This document shows, piece after piece, positions 42,379-51,835 of a stretch of 64,000 nt of DNA (the stretch's first letter is position 1; every line of letters starts with the position of its first letter). Source of the DNA: Limnobacter sp. 130 (GTDB taxonomy: Bacteria; Pseudomonadota; Gammaproteobacteria; Burkholderiales; Burkholderiaceae_B); NCBI RefSeq assembly GCF_902506325.1, contig NZ_LR732333.1, positions 186,001 through 250,000 on the forward strand. Direction: 5' to 3'. The position numbers and the translations under genes were made by a program. A model generated the notes under the pieces. It made no database searches. It was not told the DNA's origin and saw only the letters and a program-made list of their open reading frames with translations.

Positions 42379-43752
42379 CTATTTGATCCAGACCTGCTTG
42401 GCGTTAACAAACTCGCGGATGCCGTGTGGCCCAAGCTCGCGTCCATAGCCCGATTGCTTAATGCCACCACTGGGCAAACGGGGGTCGGTTTTTACAATGC
42501 CATTCACTGCAACTTGCCCGGCCTGTAATTCATTGACTGCGCGCATGGCTTTGCTGGTGCTGGCAGTCCATATACTAGATCCCAAACCATAGTTTGTGTT
42601 GTTGGCAATCGCCAAGGCTTCGTCTAAATTTTCAACTGCCATTACTGCCATCACCGGGCCGAAGGTTTCTTCTTCAAACGCACACATGCCCGGTTTCACC
42701 CCGGCCAGCAAGGTGGGCGGGTAGTGGTAGCCGGGCGCATCGGGCATTTCTCCGCCCAACAAGCACTTCGCGCCTTCCCCGATCGTTTGCTGAACTTGCC
42801 GGTGCAGGTTGTCGCGCAGGTCTTTTCGGGCAATCGGTCCAATGTCGGTTGTTGCATCCAGCGGATTACCCATTTTCAGTTTTGCAAGGCGCACTTTCAG
42901 CAAAGTGGTAAATTCTTCATACACCTTGGCTTCAATCAAAATACGTTTGGCCGCAATACAACTTTGCCCCGCATTGATAATGCGCGACAACACCACAATA
43001 TCCGCTGCACGCTCAAGGTCGGCATCGGCCAGCACAATACAGGGGTCCGACCCACCCAATTCAAGCACGGCTGGTTTGAGTTCCGATGCCGCAGTGGCTG
43101 CCACTTTTCTGCCCGCTGCACTTGAACCGGTAAAGCTGACAGCCATAATTCGGGAATCACGAATGGCCTGCTCCACATGCTCGGTTCTAACCGGCAAATT
43201 CACAACCACACCAGCTGGTGCGCCCGCCTCTTTGAAAATGTCGGCCAGTGCCTGGGCTGTGGCAGGTACGTTGGGGTCGTGTTTCATCACGCAGGTGTTG
43301 CCCGCCATCAATGCTGGGGCCAGGTAGCGAAAGGCCAGCCAGGCAGGTGCATTCCACGGCAATATACCCAACAAGGTGCCCAAGGGCTGGTATTTCACAT
43401 AGCTTTCAGATGCATCGGATGCGATCCATTCATCGGCCAAATGCTTGCCAGCGTGTTCGGCGTAGTATTCGCAACAGGTGGCGGCCTTCTCTACTTCTGG
43501 TCCACCCTCTTTAATCGGCTTGCCCATTTCCAGCGCCATTAATTCGGCCAGCTTGCTTTTGTGTTTGCGCAGTTGCGCGGCCACTGCGTGGAGTACCTTT
43601 CCACGCTCAGCATGCGACTTCGCCGACCATGCCGGGAAAGCGGCTGCGGCCAGGCTGATTTGCGCTGTGATTTGTTCGCTTTGCAAGGCGGCGTGTTCGG
43701 CGATTTTTTCGCCTGTGAACGGGTTGGTTGAAGTAAGCATGGCAGTGGTCAT
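42379..43752 (-). CDS. doeC: Semialdehyde dehydrogenase (DoeC-like, ALDH superfamily)
   Basis: A 457-residue aldehyde dehydrogenase. NAD fold and catalytic region: MALEMGKPIKEGG, GILPWNAPAW, SFTGSSAAGRKVA, ELGGSDPCIVLADAD and GQSCIAAKR with the catalytic cysteine, FEEETFGPVM. By sequence it is of the succinate-semialdehyde dehydrogenase type. In ectoine degradation DoeC of this superfamily oxidises aspartate-semialdehyde to aspartate, and the position after doeA and doeD makes this the likely job. The ATG overlaps the doeA stop (ATGA). The substrate is inferred from context. Confidence 0.72.
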   Translation of the reverse strand: MTTAMLTSTNPFTGEKIAEHAALQSEQITAQISLAAAAFPAWSAKSHAERGKVLHAVAAQLRKHKSKLAELMALEMGKPIKEGGPEVEKAATCCEYYAEHAGKHLADEWIASDASESYVKYQPLGTLLGILPWNAPAWLAFRYLAPALMAGNTCVMKHDPNVPATAQALADIFKEAGAPAGVVVNLPVRTEHVEQAIRDSRIMAVSFTGSSAAGRKVAATAASELKPAVLELGGSDPCIVLADADLERAADIVVLSRIINAGQSCIAAKRILIEAKVYEEFTTLLKVRLAKLKMGNPLDATTDIGPIARKDLRDNLHRQVQQTIGEGAKCLLGGEMPDAPGYHYPPTLLAGVKPGMCAFEEETFGPVMAVMAVENLDEALAIANNTNYGLGSSIWTASTSKAMRAVNELQAGQVAVNGIVKTDPRLPSGGIKQSGYGRELGPHGIREFVNAKQVWIK

Positions 43753-45005
43753 ACAGCTTGGTCCTCCTGCGTGTTGGTATCAGTGGCGGCTTTTTTCTTG
43801 GTGGGTGTTGAGTTCACTGCACTCAGTGTGTGCAGGTTTTTCTCAGGCTTTACGGTGAAATCCCGATCCAGCGAGAAGAAGGATTCACAGCCGTTTTGGG
43901 TGATGATGATGCTGTCGGAAATGCCGCAGGTTTTGTCCCCATCGACACCCCACATCCACGGAATGATGTGGAAGGTCATGCCTTCTTCCAGAATGGATGA
44001 TTCGCCTTGTTTCAGGCTCATGATGTAGCCTTCATCCCAACTGGGCGGGAAAGCAATGCCGATTGAATAACCTGAGCGGGTAATCAGCCGTGCCCCCACA
44101 TCGTTGTGGGTGATGATGTTGCGAATCATGTTGTCGGCATCAGAAACTGTCATGCCAGGTTGCACAAATTCATGCACCGCATTCAACGCTTCTTTCATGG
44201 TTTCTTGGGCCTTGAACATCGAATCGCTGAGCTCTCCCAGCACCACAGTGCGCATCATGGCGGTGTGGTAGCGTCGATAGCAGCCACCTACCTCAAGAAA
44301 CACATGCTCGCCGGGTTTTACCACGCGGCCTTCCCAGGTGGCGTGGCCTATCATGGTGCGTGGCCCGCTGGTGACATAGGGCATCACAGAGGGGGGTTCG
44401 CCCCCGGCTTTGAACATGGCTGAAGAAATGGCTGCACCAATGTCGTTTTCGGTCACACCCGCAGCGCACGCTTCAAGGCCAGCCTTCATGCCAGCTTCAG
44501 TGGCATGTGCGGCTTTGCGCATCAGTTCAATTTCAACGGGTGACTTGCGCAGGCGGCCTTGCTCCACAATTCCGAAACAGTCCAGCAGCTTGCCCTTGTT
44601 CAAACGGGTGTGTACGAAATCTTGTTGATACGCCGGGAAAAAGTAGCTGTTGCGCTCGTAGCCAATTCGTTTGTCAATCAGTTTGAATTCGCGCAGTGCA
44701 TCCAGCAGCATTTGAATCGCATCACCGGTGTCCGGGTAGGGCCGTGATTGTTCCACCCAGGTGCGCGCAAACACATTCGATTCTTCCAGCGCACGCGTGA
44801 TCATGAAGGGTTCATCTTCAAGCGGCACCACCAGTGCCTGAAAAAACGAGTACCCGGTGGTTTGGTAATCCGTCAGGTACATGATGTTTTCCGGGTCGGT
44901 AATGACCACTGCATCCAGCCTGCGCTGCGCAATTCGTGTGCGCAATTCCGAGATGCGGCGCTCGTATTCCTCGAAAGGAAAGGTCATGTCATCGCGTTTT
45001 CTCAT
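43749..45005 (-). CDS. doeA: Ectoine hydrolase-like M24 metallopeptidase (DoeA)
   Basis: The 418-residue protein has the creatinase/prolidase layout: an N-terminal domain (MTFPFEEYERRISELRTRIAQRRLDAVVI) and the pita-bread core with GEHVFLEVGGCYRRYHTAMMRTVVLG, MTFHIIPWMWGVDGDKTCGISDSIIIT. In Halomonas DoeA, of this M24 family, opens the ring of ectoine to N-acetyl-diaminobutyrate. The strict operon order with a diaminobutyrate-type transaminase and an M20 deacetylase supports this over a plain peptidase. A C-terminal tail rich in Lys and Thr (PTKKKAATDTNTQEDQAV) is longer than usual. Its start overlaps the doeD stop (ATGA). Confidence 0.75.
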   Translation of the reverse strand: MRKRDDMTFPFEEYERRISELRTRIAQRRLDAVVITDPENIMYLTDYQTTGYSFFQALVVPLEDEPFMITRALEESNVFARTWVEQSRPYPDTGDAIQMLLDALREFKLIDKRIGYERNSYFFPAYQQDFVHTRLNKGKLLDCFGIVEQGRLRKSPVEIELMRKAAHATEAGMKAGLEACAAGVTENDIGAAISSAMFKAGGEPPSVMPYVTSGPRTMIGHATWEGRVVKPGEHVFLEVGGCYRRYHTAMMRTVVLGELSDSMFKAQETMKEALNAVHEFVQPGMTVSDADNMIRNIITHNDVGARLITRSGYSIGIAFPPSWDEGYIMSLKQGESSILEEGMTFHIIPWMWGVDGDKTCGISDSIIITQNGCESFFSLDRDFTVKPEKNLHTLSAVNSTPTKKKAATDTNTQEDQAV

Positions 45006-46279
45006 GCAGCCTCCAGTGCGCGGTTGACCGCTTTGATCAAGGTGTTCAAACCTTCTTCAAGATCTGCATCCGGAATGGTCAACGGCGGAATCAGTTTGAT
45101 CACCCGCCCGCCAGTGCCGCAGCTGGCAATCATGAGTCCATCTTCAAAACACTGGTTCACAATGGCTTTGGACACTTCTGTACTGCCCACATTCAAGCCC
45201 AGAATCATGCCTTTGCCCGTCAACTCAAGCGCAGGGTGGCGGTCTACCAGGCCTTTCATGGCAGCGTGCATCACCTTGGCTTTGCGTTTTACCTCGTTCA
45301 TCAACGCATTATTCTCGAAGTAAGTCAGCGCTTCCCGCCCGGCGACGAATGACAGGTTTTGCCCCCGGAATGTGCCTGTGTGTTCGCCCGGTGCCCAGTG
45401 TTTGTCAATTTCTGGTTTCACCAGGTTCAGCGCCATGGGTGTGCCCCAGCCGCCAACGCCTTTGGCCAGGCACACAATGTCGGGATCAAGACCCAAATCA
45501 TCGAAGCTGAAGTACGTGCCGGTGCGGCCACAGCCCACTTGAATGTCGTCGATGATCAGTAGGGCTCCCACTTCTTTGGCAAGGGTCTGCAATTGCTGCA
45601 ACCACTTGGCGCTGGCCACTTTCACACCGCCTTCTGCCTGAATGGTTTCAATCAAGAATGCAGCAGGTGGCGCCACACCGCTGGAGGTGTCGGCATACAG
45701 CGCGCGCATGCGCTCAATGCTTTCGTCGCCACAGCCCAAGGTGCAGCCTTTGCACAAAGTTTCACAACCAAAGGCCTGGTGGGTAACGTGTTGAAGTGGC
45801 ACACCAGCAGCGCCGCGAAAGTAGGCGTTGGCGGTGCAGGCCAGCGAACCCAGTGTCATGCCGTGAAAGCCATGCGAGAACGACACAATTTGTTGGCGGC
45901 CAGTAACACGGCGTGCAATTTTCAAAGCCGCCTCAACCGAGTTGGTGCCAGTGGGGCCCATGAACTGCATTTTGTGCGGCATGTTGCGCGGTTTGAGCAC
46001 CACGTCTTCAAACTTCTCAATGAATGCGCGTTTGGCCACCGTGGCCATGTCCAGGCTGTGGGTTACGCCATTGGATTGAATGTACTCAACCACGGCCTTT
46101 TGCATGCGCTCATTGTTGTGACCAAAATTCAGCACGCCGGCACCTGCAAAAAAGTCGATGTATTCCTTGCCGCTTTCGTCGGTCTGGCGGGCATTCAATG
46201 CCTTGTCAAACACCACGGGGTAGGTGCGGCTGTAGCCGCGTACATCGCTTTCTCGTCTCTCGAAAGTTTGCATGGTCAT
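45002..46279 (-). CDS. doeD: Diaminobutyrate transaminase-like class III aminotransferase (DoeD)
   Basis: The ATG at 46279, directly after the deacetylase stop, has GGAGT eight bases upstream; an in-frame ATG at 46273 is possible too. The 425-residue PLP enzyme shows FFAGAGVLNFGHNN, MGPTGTNSVEAALKIARR, SHGFHGMTLG, ALLIIDDIQVGCGRTG and the PLP lysine in CLAKGVGGWG. EctB/DoeD enzymes share this form. In breakdown, DoeD converts diaminobutyrate to aspartate-semialdehyde. No ectA or ectC is near, so biosynthesis is unlikely and a catabolic role is favoured. Confidence 0.78.
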   Translation of the reverse strand: MTMQTFERRESDVRGYSRTYPVVFDKALNARQTDESGKEYIDFFAGAGVLNFGHNNERMQKAVVEYIQSNGVTHSLDMATVAKRAFIEKFEDVVLKPRNMPHKMQFMGPTGTNSVEAALKIARRVTGRQQIVSFSHGFHGMTLGSLACTANAYFRGAAGVPLQHVTHQAFGCETLCKGCTLGCGDESIERMRALYADTSSGVAPPAAFLIETIQAEGGVKVASAKWLQQLQTLAKEVGALLIIDDIQVGCGRTGTYFSFDDLGLDPDIVCLAKGVGGWGTPMALNLVKPEIDKHWAPGEHTGTFRGQNLSFVAGREALTYFENNALMNEVKRKAKVMHAAMKGLVDRHPALELTGKGMILGLNVGSTEVSKAIVNQCFEDGLMIASCGTGGRVIKLIPPLTIPDADLEEGLNTLIKAVNRALEAA

Positions 46280-47467
46280 TTACATCACTCCTTCTTGTTG
46301 TGTTGATTGGGGTGCGCCTACCAACCGCGCATACAGACGGGTGACTGGCTCAATCAGATCATCATTAAAATCGTAGAACGGGCTGTGGCAGGGGTGGGCA
46401 CGTTGCTCAGGCACGCCAGCCCCGATCAATGCAAACGCGCCCGGTATTTCTTGCAGGTAATAGCTGAAGTCCTCCGAGGCCATGATTGGCACGGGGATCT
46501 TCGTGTCGAGTGCATCGTTGCCATTTTGTTTGCACCACGTTTCCCGCAAATAGCTGGCCTGTTTGGCATGGTTCACAGTCGCGTTGTATCTCGGTTGTAT
46601 CGCTACTTCAGCGCTTACGCCATGGGCCCGCGCAGTGTGCTCGACCACCTCGACAATCAAGGCATTGATCGCGTCACGCGTGGCATTGTCGGGCACGCGA
46701 ATGCTGCCACCCAGCACAGCCTGCTGCGGAATCACCGTGAATCCACTGGGTGCGTCGAATGAAGTGACGCTGAGCACGGCTGCCTGCTGGGGTGCAAGCC
46801 TGCGTGCAACCACCTGTTGCAGTGCCTGCACCATGGCGCTGCCTGCAAGCACAGGGTCTCGGCACAATTCCGGTTGGCTGGCGTGTCCGCCCTGGCCGGT
46901 GACAGTTATTTCGAATGTGCCATTTCCACACATCACGATGCCGTCTGGGCACACCATTTTTCCGTACGGGATGGCTGGCCAGTTGTGCCAGCCGTAAATT
47001 TCGTCAATGCCTTCCAGTGCGCCATCTTCAATCATGCGCAAGGCACCGTGACCACCTTCCTCGGCGGGTTGAAATATCAGGGTGACAGGCCCTGGCAGCG
47101 CGTATTCAACGCTTTTCAGATACCGGGCGGTGGCTACTAGCACCGCGGTGTGCCCGTCATGCCCACAGGCATGCATGCAGCCCATTTGTCGGGAAGCCCA
47201 GGTTTTACCGGTTTGCTCATGGATGGGTAGCGCGTCAATGTCGCCGCGCAAGGCAATGTGCGGGCTGCTCGAAGAACTGGCGCCAATATTAAGGCGCGCC
47301 AGTGTCCCGGTACCCGCGCAGGGCGTCCATTCAATGTTCATGTCACTTAGCGCTGTGCGAATTTTCTGCGCAGTGCGTGTTTCCTGCCAGCTCAACTCAG
47401 GCTCGCTGTGTAGCTCTCGCCTGAAATCGATGGCCTGGCGAATCGTGTTTTGCCAGAACGCGGACAT
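46280..47467 (-). CDS. doeB2: M20 amidohydrolase, N-acetyl-diaminobutyrate deacetylase-like (DoeB2)
   Basis: The ATG at 47467 has GGGAGGG close upstream. The 395-residue protein has the M20/aminoacylase pattern: RRELHSEPELSWQE, ALRGDIDALPIHE, CMHACGHDGHTAVL, FQPAEEGGHGA and the late SEDFSYYLQEIPGAFALIGAG, with metal ligands Cys/His/Glu. In some ectoine-degraders an M20 amidohydrolase named DoeB2 stands in for, or adds to, DoeB (of a different fold) for deacetylation of N-acetyl-diaminobutyrate. As first gene of this operon it fits that. An IAA- or hippurate-type amidase is the alternative. Confidence 0.7.
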   Translation of the reverse strand: MSAFWQNTIRQAIDFRRELHSEPELSWQETRTAQKIRTALSDMNIEWTPCAGTGTLARLNIGASSSSSPHIALRGDIDALPIHEQTGKTWASRQMGCMHACGHDGHTAVLVATARYLKSVEYALPGPVTLIFQPAEEGGHGALRMIEDGALEGIDEIYGWHNWPAIPYGKMVCPDGIVMCGNGTFEITVTGQGGHASQPELCRDPVLAGSAMVQALQQVVARRLAPQQAAVLSVTSFDAPSGFTVIPQQAVLGGSIRVPDNATRDAINALIVEVVEHTARAHGVSAEVAIQPRYNATVNHAKQASYLRETWCKQNGNDALDTKIPVPIMASEDFSYYLQEIPGAFALIGAGVPEQRAHPCHSPFYDFNDDLIEPVTRLYARLVGAPQSTQQEGVM

Positions 47468-47551
47468 TGCCCTCCCTGTGCTATTGGGTAGCTCTTTACC
47501 GTAACATAAGTAGGGACTTTGCTTAAACCGTTGAAGTTCCGGGATTACCCT

Positions 47552-47581
47552 TTATAAAATGAATTAAATTGCTTTGACCAA
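47552..47581 (-). promoter_or_regulatory. Candidate promoter of the ectoine-type operon
   Basis: On the minus strand TTGGTC (47581-47576), an 18-base spacer and TTATAA (47557-47552). The leader to the first gene is about 80 bases. It lies back to back with the GDPD gene. Confidence 0.4.
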
Positions 47582-47625
47582 GCTGAGTCTAGGTCAAGGC
47601 CTTGATACCTTTGGATGTCGATAAA

Positions 47626-48339
47626 ATGGAATTGTGGGCACACCGCGGTAGCGGAAAAGGTGAACTTGAAAACACCTTGAAAGGTTTTGATATTGCACGA
47701 AATGCGGGATTCAAAGCTGTTGAATTTGACGTGATGTTGACCGCCGACGGGACCCCCATGATTCACCACGACTGGGTAATGGGTCGATGCGCGCGGTCTG
47801 TTGACCCGGCTATGGCCGCCACCGATTCACTGACCCGTTTCAACAGCCTTCGGGCCCGCGACCTTCGGCATTACGCCGTGCAAGGCGAACCCATACCCAG
47901 CCTTGCGCAAACCATCGAGTTTTGTTTAACCCATGGCATGCGCGCCAATGTGGAATTGAAAGCCACCCACCCCGCCAATGCAATTGCCCTGGGCAAGGCA
48001 GTGCGGGCGGCCATTGAGGCCTTGCCGCTTGAACAACAACAGCACGTTGCCCGGCACTGGGTGTTCTCCAGCTTTTACCACGCCAGCCTGCTGCCTTTGC
48101 AGGGGTTCGACATTGCCTTGCTGTACGAACAGCTGCCCGACAATTGGGCGCTGCATGCCGATGCGCTGGCTGCAACTGCCATTCACCTGCACTGGCGCGG
48201 GGCTGACCCAACGGCCTTGCGCCGCATACACACCACCGGGCGGGTGGTTCGGGTTTACACCGTGAACGATCCGGAACAGGCGAAAACGCTGCAAGCCTTG
48301 GGTGTAAAAGGGCTTTTTACTGATCGAATGACCTTATAA
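47626..48339 (+). CDS. Glycerophosphodiester phosphodiesterase family protein
   Basis: I take the ATG at 47626; an upstream TTG at 47602 adds eight residues. The 237-residue protein begins MELWAHRGSGKGELENTLKGF, the GDPD motif with HR, and continues AVEFDVMLTADGTPMIHHDW, with the E-x-D and HD metal and acid-base residues. GDPD proteins release alcohols from glycerophosphodiesters in the cytoplasm or, with a signal peptide, in the periplasm; none is seen here. The C-terminal VRVYTVNDPEQAKTLQALGVKGLFTD is the normal GDPD close. A -10 box for alaS overlaps its stop codon. Confidence 0.88.
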   Translation: MELWAHRGSGKGELENTLKGFDIARNAGFKAVEFDVMLTADGTPMIHHDWVMGRCARSVDPAMAATDSLTRFNSLRARDLRHYAVQGEPIPSLAQTIEFCLTHGMRANVELKATHPANAIALGKAVRAAIEALPLEQQQHVARHWVFSSFYHASLLPLQGFDIALLYEQLPDNWALHADALAATAIHLHWRGADPTALRRIHTTGRVVRVYTVNDPEQAKTLQALGVKGLFTDRMTL

Positions 48340-48340
48340 T
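48335..48340 (+). promoter_or_regulatory. -10 box of a candidate alaS promoter
   Basis: A consensus TATAAT overlapping the GDPD stop, 53 bases before the alaS start; the -35 is weak. Confidence 0.4.
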
Positions 48341-48393
48341 CGAGGGTTAAACCAAAAACCGCACGCCGCTTTATTCAGGAAGGTAGCTCCAAC

Positions 48394-51030
48394 ATGAAAG
48401 TCGCTGATATCCGCGAAAAGTTTCTTGATTTCTTTGCCAGCAAAGGTCACGCCAAAGTGCCTTCCAGCAGCCTGGTGCCGGGCAACGACCCCACCCTGTT
48501 GTTTACCAACAGCGGCATGGTGCAGTTCAAAGACGTATTCACTGGCAAAGACAAGCGCCCCTACACCCGTGCCACGTCCAGCCAGCGCTCTGTTCGCGCA
48601 GGCGGCAAGCACAACGACCTGGAAAACGTGGGCTACACCGCGCGCCACCACACCTTCTTTGAAATGCTGGGTAATTTCAGCTTTGGCGATTACTTCAAGG
48701 AAAACGCCATTCAGTACGCCTGGGAATTGCTGACCACGGTGTACAAGCTGCCTGCCGAGCGTTTGTACGTGACCGTGTACCAAGAAGACGACGAAGCCTA
48801 CAACATTTGGAACAAGCAAGTGGGTGTGCCCGCCGAGCGAATTATCCGCATTGGTGACAACAAGGGCGCGCGCTATGCGTCCGACAACTTCTGGCAAATG
48901 GCTGACACCGGCCCTTGCGGACCCTGTACTGAAATTTTTTATGACCACGGCCCTGAAGTGTGGGGTGGCCCACCCGGAAGCGCCGAAGAAGACGGTGACC
49001 GCTACATCGAAGTGTGGAACCTGGTGTTCATGCAGTTCGATCGCAGCGCCGACGGCGTGCTGCACCCGCTACCCAAGCCCTGTGTAGACACCGGCATGGG
49101 CCTGGAACGCATTGCGGCCGTGTTGCAGCATGTGCACAGCAACTATGAAATTGACCTGTTCCAAACCCTGATCAAAGCGGCTGCGCGAGAAGTGACAGCA
49201 CAAGGCCATGCAGTGGAGTTGACCAACAATTCCCTGCGTGTAATCGCTGACCACATTCGTGCCTGTTCATTCCTGGTGGTCGACGGGGTTATTCCCGGCA
49301 ACGAGGGCCGTGGCTATGTGTTGCGCCGAATCATTCGCCGCGCCATTCGCCACGGTTACAAGCTGGGTTGCCGCAAGCCATTCTTCAATGCAATGGTGCC
49401 CGATCTGGTTTCTGAAATGGGCGAAGCCTATTCCGAACTGGCCAAGGCGGCAGCACAGGTACAAAGCATTTTGAAAGCCGAAGAAGAGCGCTTCTTCGAG
49501 ACCATTGAAAACGGCATGGCGATTTTGGATTCTGCGTTGGGCGCCTTGCAAAAGGGCGGCATGCTAGACGGTGAAACTGCATTCAAACTGCACGACACCT
49601 ACGGCTTTCCGCTGGACCTTACCGCCGATGTGTGTCGCGAGCGTGAAATGAGCGTGGACGAAGCTGCGTTTGATACGGCAATGAACAAGCAAAAACAGCA
49701 GGCCCGTGCCGCGGGCAAGTTCAAGATGGACGCCGATTTGGCCTACAGCGGTGTGTCCACCGAATTCAAAGGTTATGAGCAGCTTGAAGTGGCCAATGCC
49801 CGTATCACCGCAATTTATGTGAATGGCACTTCGGTGAGCAGCATTGCCGCTGGTCAGCAAGGCATCATCGTGCTGGACCAAACACCTTTCTATGCAGAAA
49901 GCGGTGGCCAGGTGGGCGATCAGGGTGAAATTTCCAGCGGTTCAGCTTGCCTGAATTTGTTCCGCGTTGCAGATACCCAAAAAATTCAAGCCAGCGTGTT
50001 TGGCCACCACGGTGAATTGGTGACCGGCGAACTGAAAGTGGGCGACGCCGTGGGCGCGCAGGTTGATCACTACCAGCGCAACCGCACCATTCGCAACCAC
50101 AGCGCCACACACCTTATGCACAAAGCCTTGCGCGAGGTATTGGGTGAACACGTTAGCCAGAAAGGCTCGCTGGTGGACGCCGACAAAACCCGCTTTGACT
50201 TTGCGCACCACAGCGCCATGACCCCCGAGCAAATTGCGCAGGTAGAGCGCATTGTGAACGAAGAAATTCTGGCCAATGCCCAAACGCAGGCCCGCGTCAT
50301 GGATATTGAAAGCGCAAAAAGCGCGGGTGCCATGATGTTGTTTGGCGAGAAGTACGGCGACACCGTGCGTGTGCTCGACATTGGTTCCTCGCGCGAATTG
50401 TGCGGCGGAACCCACGTGCAGCGCACGGGCGACATTGGCCTGTTCAAAATTACCAGCGAAAGCGGCGTGGCAGCGGGCATTCGCCGCGTGGAAGCCACCA
50501 CCGGTTTGGGTGCCATGGAATTTGCCCAGAAAGCACAGGCTCAGGTGGATGCCATTGCGCAAAGCCTGCGCGTGCCTGCAACTGAAGCCACCGCAAAAAT
50601 TGGCCAGATCATGGACCAGGTGAAAAACCTGGAAAAAGAACTGGACCGTTTGAAAAGCAAGCTGGCGGCCAGCCAGGGCGACGACCTGGCCGGGCAGGCC
50701 GTGGATGTAGATGGCGTGAAAGTGCTGGCTGCCAAGCTGGAAGGCGCAGATGTCAAACAGCTGCGTGAAGCGGCCGACAAACTGCGCGACAAACTGGGCA
50801 ATGCTGCATTGGTACTGGCCACTGTGCTGGACGGTAAGGTCAGCTTGATCGCCTCGGTCAGCAAAGACGCCACCGCGAAAGTGAAGGCGGGTGACTTGGT
50901 CAACTTTGTGGCCCAGCAGGTGGGCGGCAAAGGCGGTGGGCGCCCCGACATGGCACAAGCAGGTGGAACACAGCCTGAGCACCTGGATGCCGCGCTGGCC
51001 AGCGTTGTTGAATGGGTGAAGGGCAAATAA
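48394..51030 (+). CDS. alaS: Alanyl-tRNA synthetase
   Basis: The 878-residue protein is full length for bacterial AlaRS. It has the class II catalytic core ([49 protein letters not shown]), the tRNA-binding middle, the editing domain with [16 protein letters not shown] and [17 protein letters not shown] (zinc-type ligands), and the C-Ala part ([13 protein letters not shown]). It charges tRNA-Ala and clears mischarged Ser or Gly. The start has AGGAAGG 11 bases upstream. A Nudix gene follows 22 bases on and may be in the same operon. Confidence 0.97.
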   Translation: MKVADIREKFLDFFASKGHAKVPSSSLVPGNDPTLLFTNSGMVQFKDVFTGKDKRPYTRATSSQRSVRAGGKHNDLENVGYTARHHTFFEMLGNFSFGDYFKENAIQYAWELLTTVYKLPAERLYVTVYQEDDEAYNIWNKQVGVPAERIIRIGDNKGARYASDNFWQMADTGPCGPCTEIFYDHGPEVWGGPPGSAEEDGDRYIEVWNLVFMQFDRSADGVLHPLPKPCVDTGMGLERIAAVLQHVHSNYEIDLFQTLIKAAAREVTAQGHAVELTNNSLRVIADHIRACSFLVVDGVIPGNEGRGYVLRRIIRRAIRHGYKLGCRKPFFNAMVPDLVSEMGEAYSELAKAAAQVQSILKAEEERFFETIENGMAILDSALGALQKGGMLDGETAFKLHDTYGFPLDLTADVCREREMSVDEAAFDTAMNKQKQQARAAGKFKMDADLAYSGVSTEFKGYEQLEVANARITAIYVNGTSVSSIAAGQQGIIVLDQTPFYAESGGQVGDQGEISSGSACLNLFRVADTQKIQASVFGHHGELVTGELKVGDAVGAQVDHYQRNRTIRNHSATHLMHKALREVLGEHVSQKGSLVDADKTRFDFAHHSAMTPEQIAQVERIVNEEILANAQTQARVMDIESAKSAGAMMLFGEKYGDTVRVLDIGSSRELCGGTHVQRTGDIGLFKITSESGVAAGIRRVEATTGLGAMEFAQKAQAQVDAIAQSLRVPATEATAKIGQIMDQVKNLEKELDRLKSKLAASQGDDLAGQAVDVDGVKVLAAKLEGADVKQLREAADKLRDKLGNAALVLATVLDGKVSLIASVSKDATAKVKAGDLVNFVAQQVGGKGGGRPDMAQAGGTQPEHLDAALASVVEWVKGK

Positions 51031-51052
51031 GAGGCAAATAAGAAGCGAATCA

Positions 51053-51565
51053 ATGAGCAAAGCCATTTATCAGTACTGCCCCATGTGCGCCACCAAGCTG
51101 CACGAATTGCAGCATTCCGGCCAATCGAGAATGGCCTGTGGTGCGTGTGGTTTTGTGCAGTGGGGCAACCCGGTGCCTGTGGTGGCCGCTTTGGTGGAAT
51201 ACGAAGACAAAGTGCTGTTGGCCCGCAATGTGGCCTGGCCCGCGCATTTTTACGCGCTGATTACCGGCTTTTTGGAACGCGATGAAACACCAGAGCAAGG
51301 TGCCATTCGTGAATTGAAGGAGGAAACCAATCTGGACGCCGTGGAAAGCAGCCTGATTGGCGTTTACCCCTTTCCCATGAAAAATGAAGTGATCATTTGT
51401 TATCACATCAAGGCGGTGGGGCAAATCAATTTGTCGGAAGAACTGGCCGATTACAAACTGGTCGAGCCTGCAGAGCTGCGCCCTTGGCGCATGGGCACAG
51501 GGCTGGCCATGGCAGATTGGTTAAGTGCACGTCAGCTGCCTGTCAACTGGATTGAATTAAAATAA
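51053..51565 (+). CDS. Nudix hydrolase with zinc ribbon
   Basis: A 170-residue protein. An N-terminal Cys4 zinc ribbon (YCPMCATKL...ACGACGF) precedes the Nudix box GFLERDETPEQGAIRELKEETNL, with the REXXEE core intact. This layout resembles NudC-like/ADP-ribose-type Nudix proteins, though it is much shorter than NudC, so a nucleoside-diphosphate derivative is the likely class of substrate. The start ATG is 22 bases after alaS. A TusA-like gene follows after 27 bases. Confidence 0.88.
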   Translation: MSKAIYQYCPMCATKLHELQHSGQSRMACGACGFVQWGNPVPVVAALVEYEDKVLLARNVAWPAHFYALITGFLERDETPEQGAIRELKEETNLDAVESSLIGVYPFPMKNEVIICYHIKAVGQINLSEELADYKLVEPAELRPWRMGTGLAMADWLSARQLPVNWIELK

Positions 51566-51592
51566 GCGTAGTAAACCAAGGAGTGAAGAGAC

Positions 51593-51820
51593 ATGAATTT
51601 TGACCGTGAAGTGGATGCAAGCGGCTTGAACTGCCCCCTGCCCATCTTGAGAACCAAAAAAGCCCTGGCAGAAATGCAAAGCGGGCAAGTGCTCAAAGTG
51701 ACTTCCACCGACCCAGGTTCTGTGCGCGATTTCGCGATGTTCGCCAAGCAAACCGGCAATGAGCTGGTGGAGCAGGCCGACCAGTCAGGCTCATTCATCT
51801 TTTACATGAAACGTCGTTAA
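51593..51820 (+). CDS. TusA-family sulphur-carrier protein
   Basis: A 75-residue protein with GAAGAG upstream. The CPxP signature is present (LNCPLPILR, Cys about residue 14), followed by GQVLKVTSTDPGSVRDFAMFAKQTGN, typical of TusA/YeeD. The cysteine carries a persulphide from a cysteine desulfurase to acceptors such as the tRNA thiolation machinery or molybdenum cofactor enzymes. It sits in a run with a Nudix and a PIN gene and far from the phosphorothioation genes; a supply role for SspD is not indicated by position. Confidence 0.9.
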   Translation: MNFDREVDASGLNCPLPILRTKKALAEMQSGQVLKVTSTDPGSVRDFAMFAKQTGNELVEQADQSGSFIFYMKRR

Positions 51821-51835
51821 ATTGGTTGGTACCTC

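Noticed and set aside
49942-51066. Long minus-strand frame (374 residues) under alaS
   Set aside because: It is antisense to the clear AlaRS gene; its composition follows from that gene's codon bias.
51593-51820. TusA-like protein as sulphur source of the phosphorothioation genes
   Set aside because: It is 42 kb away in a housekeeping run; position gives no support.
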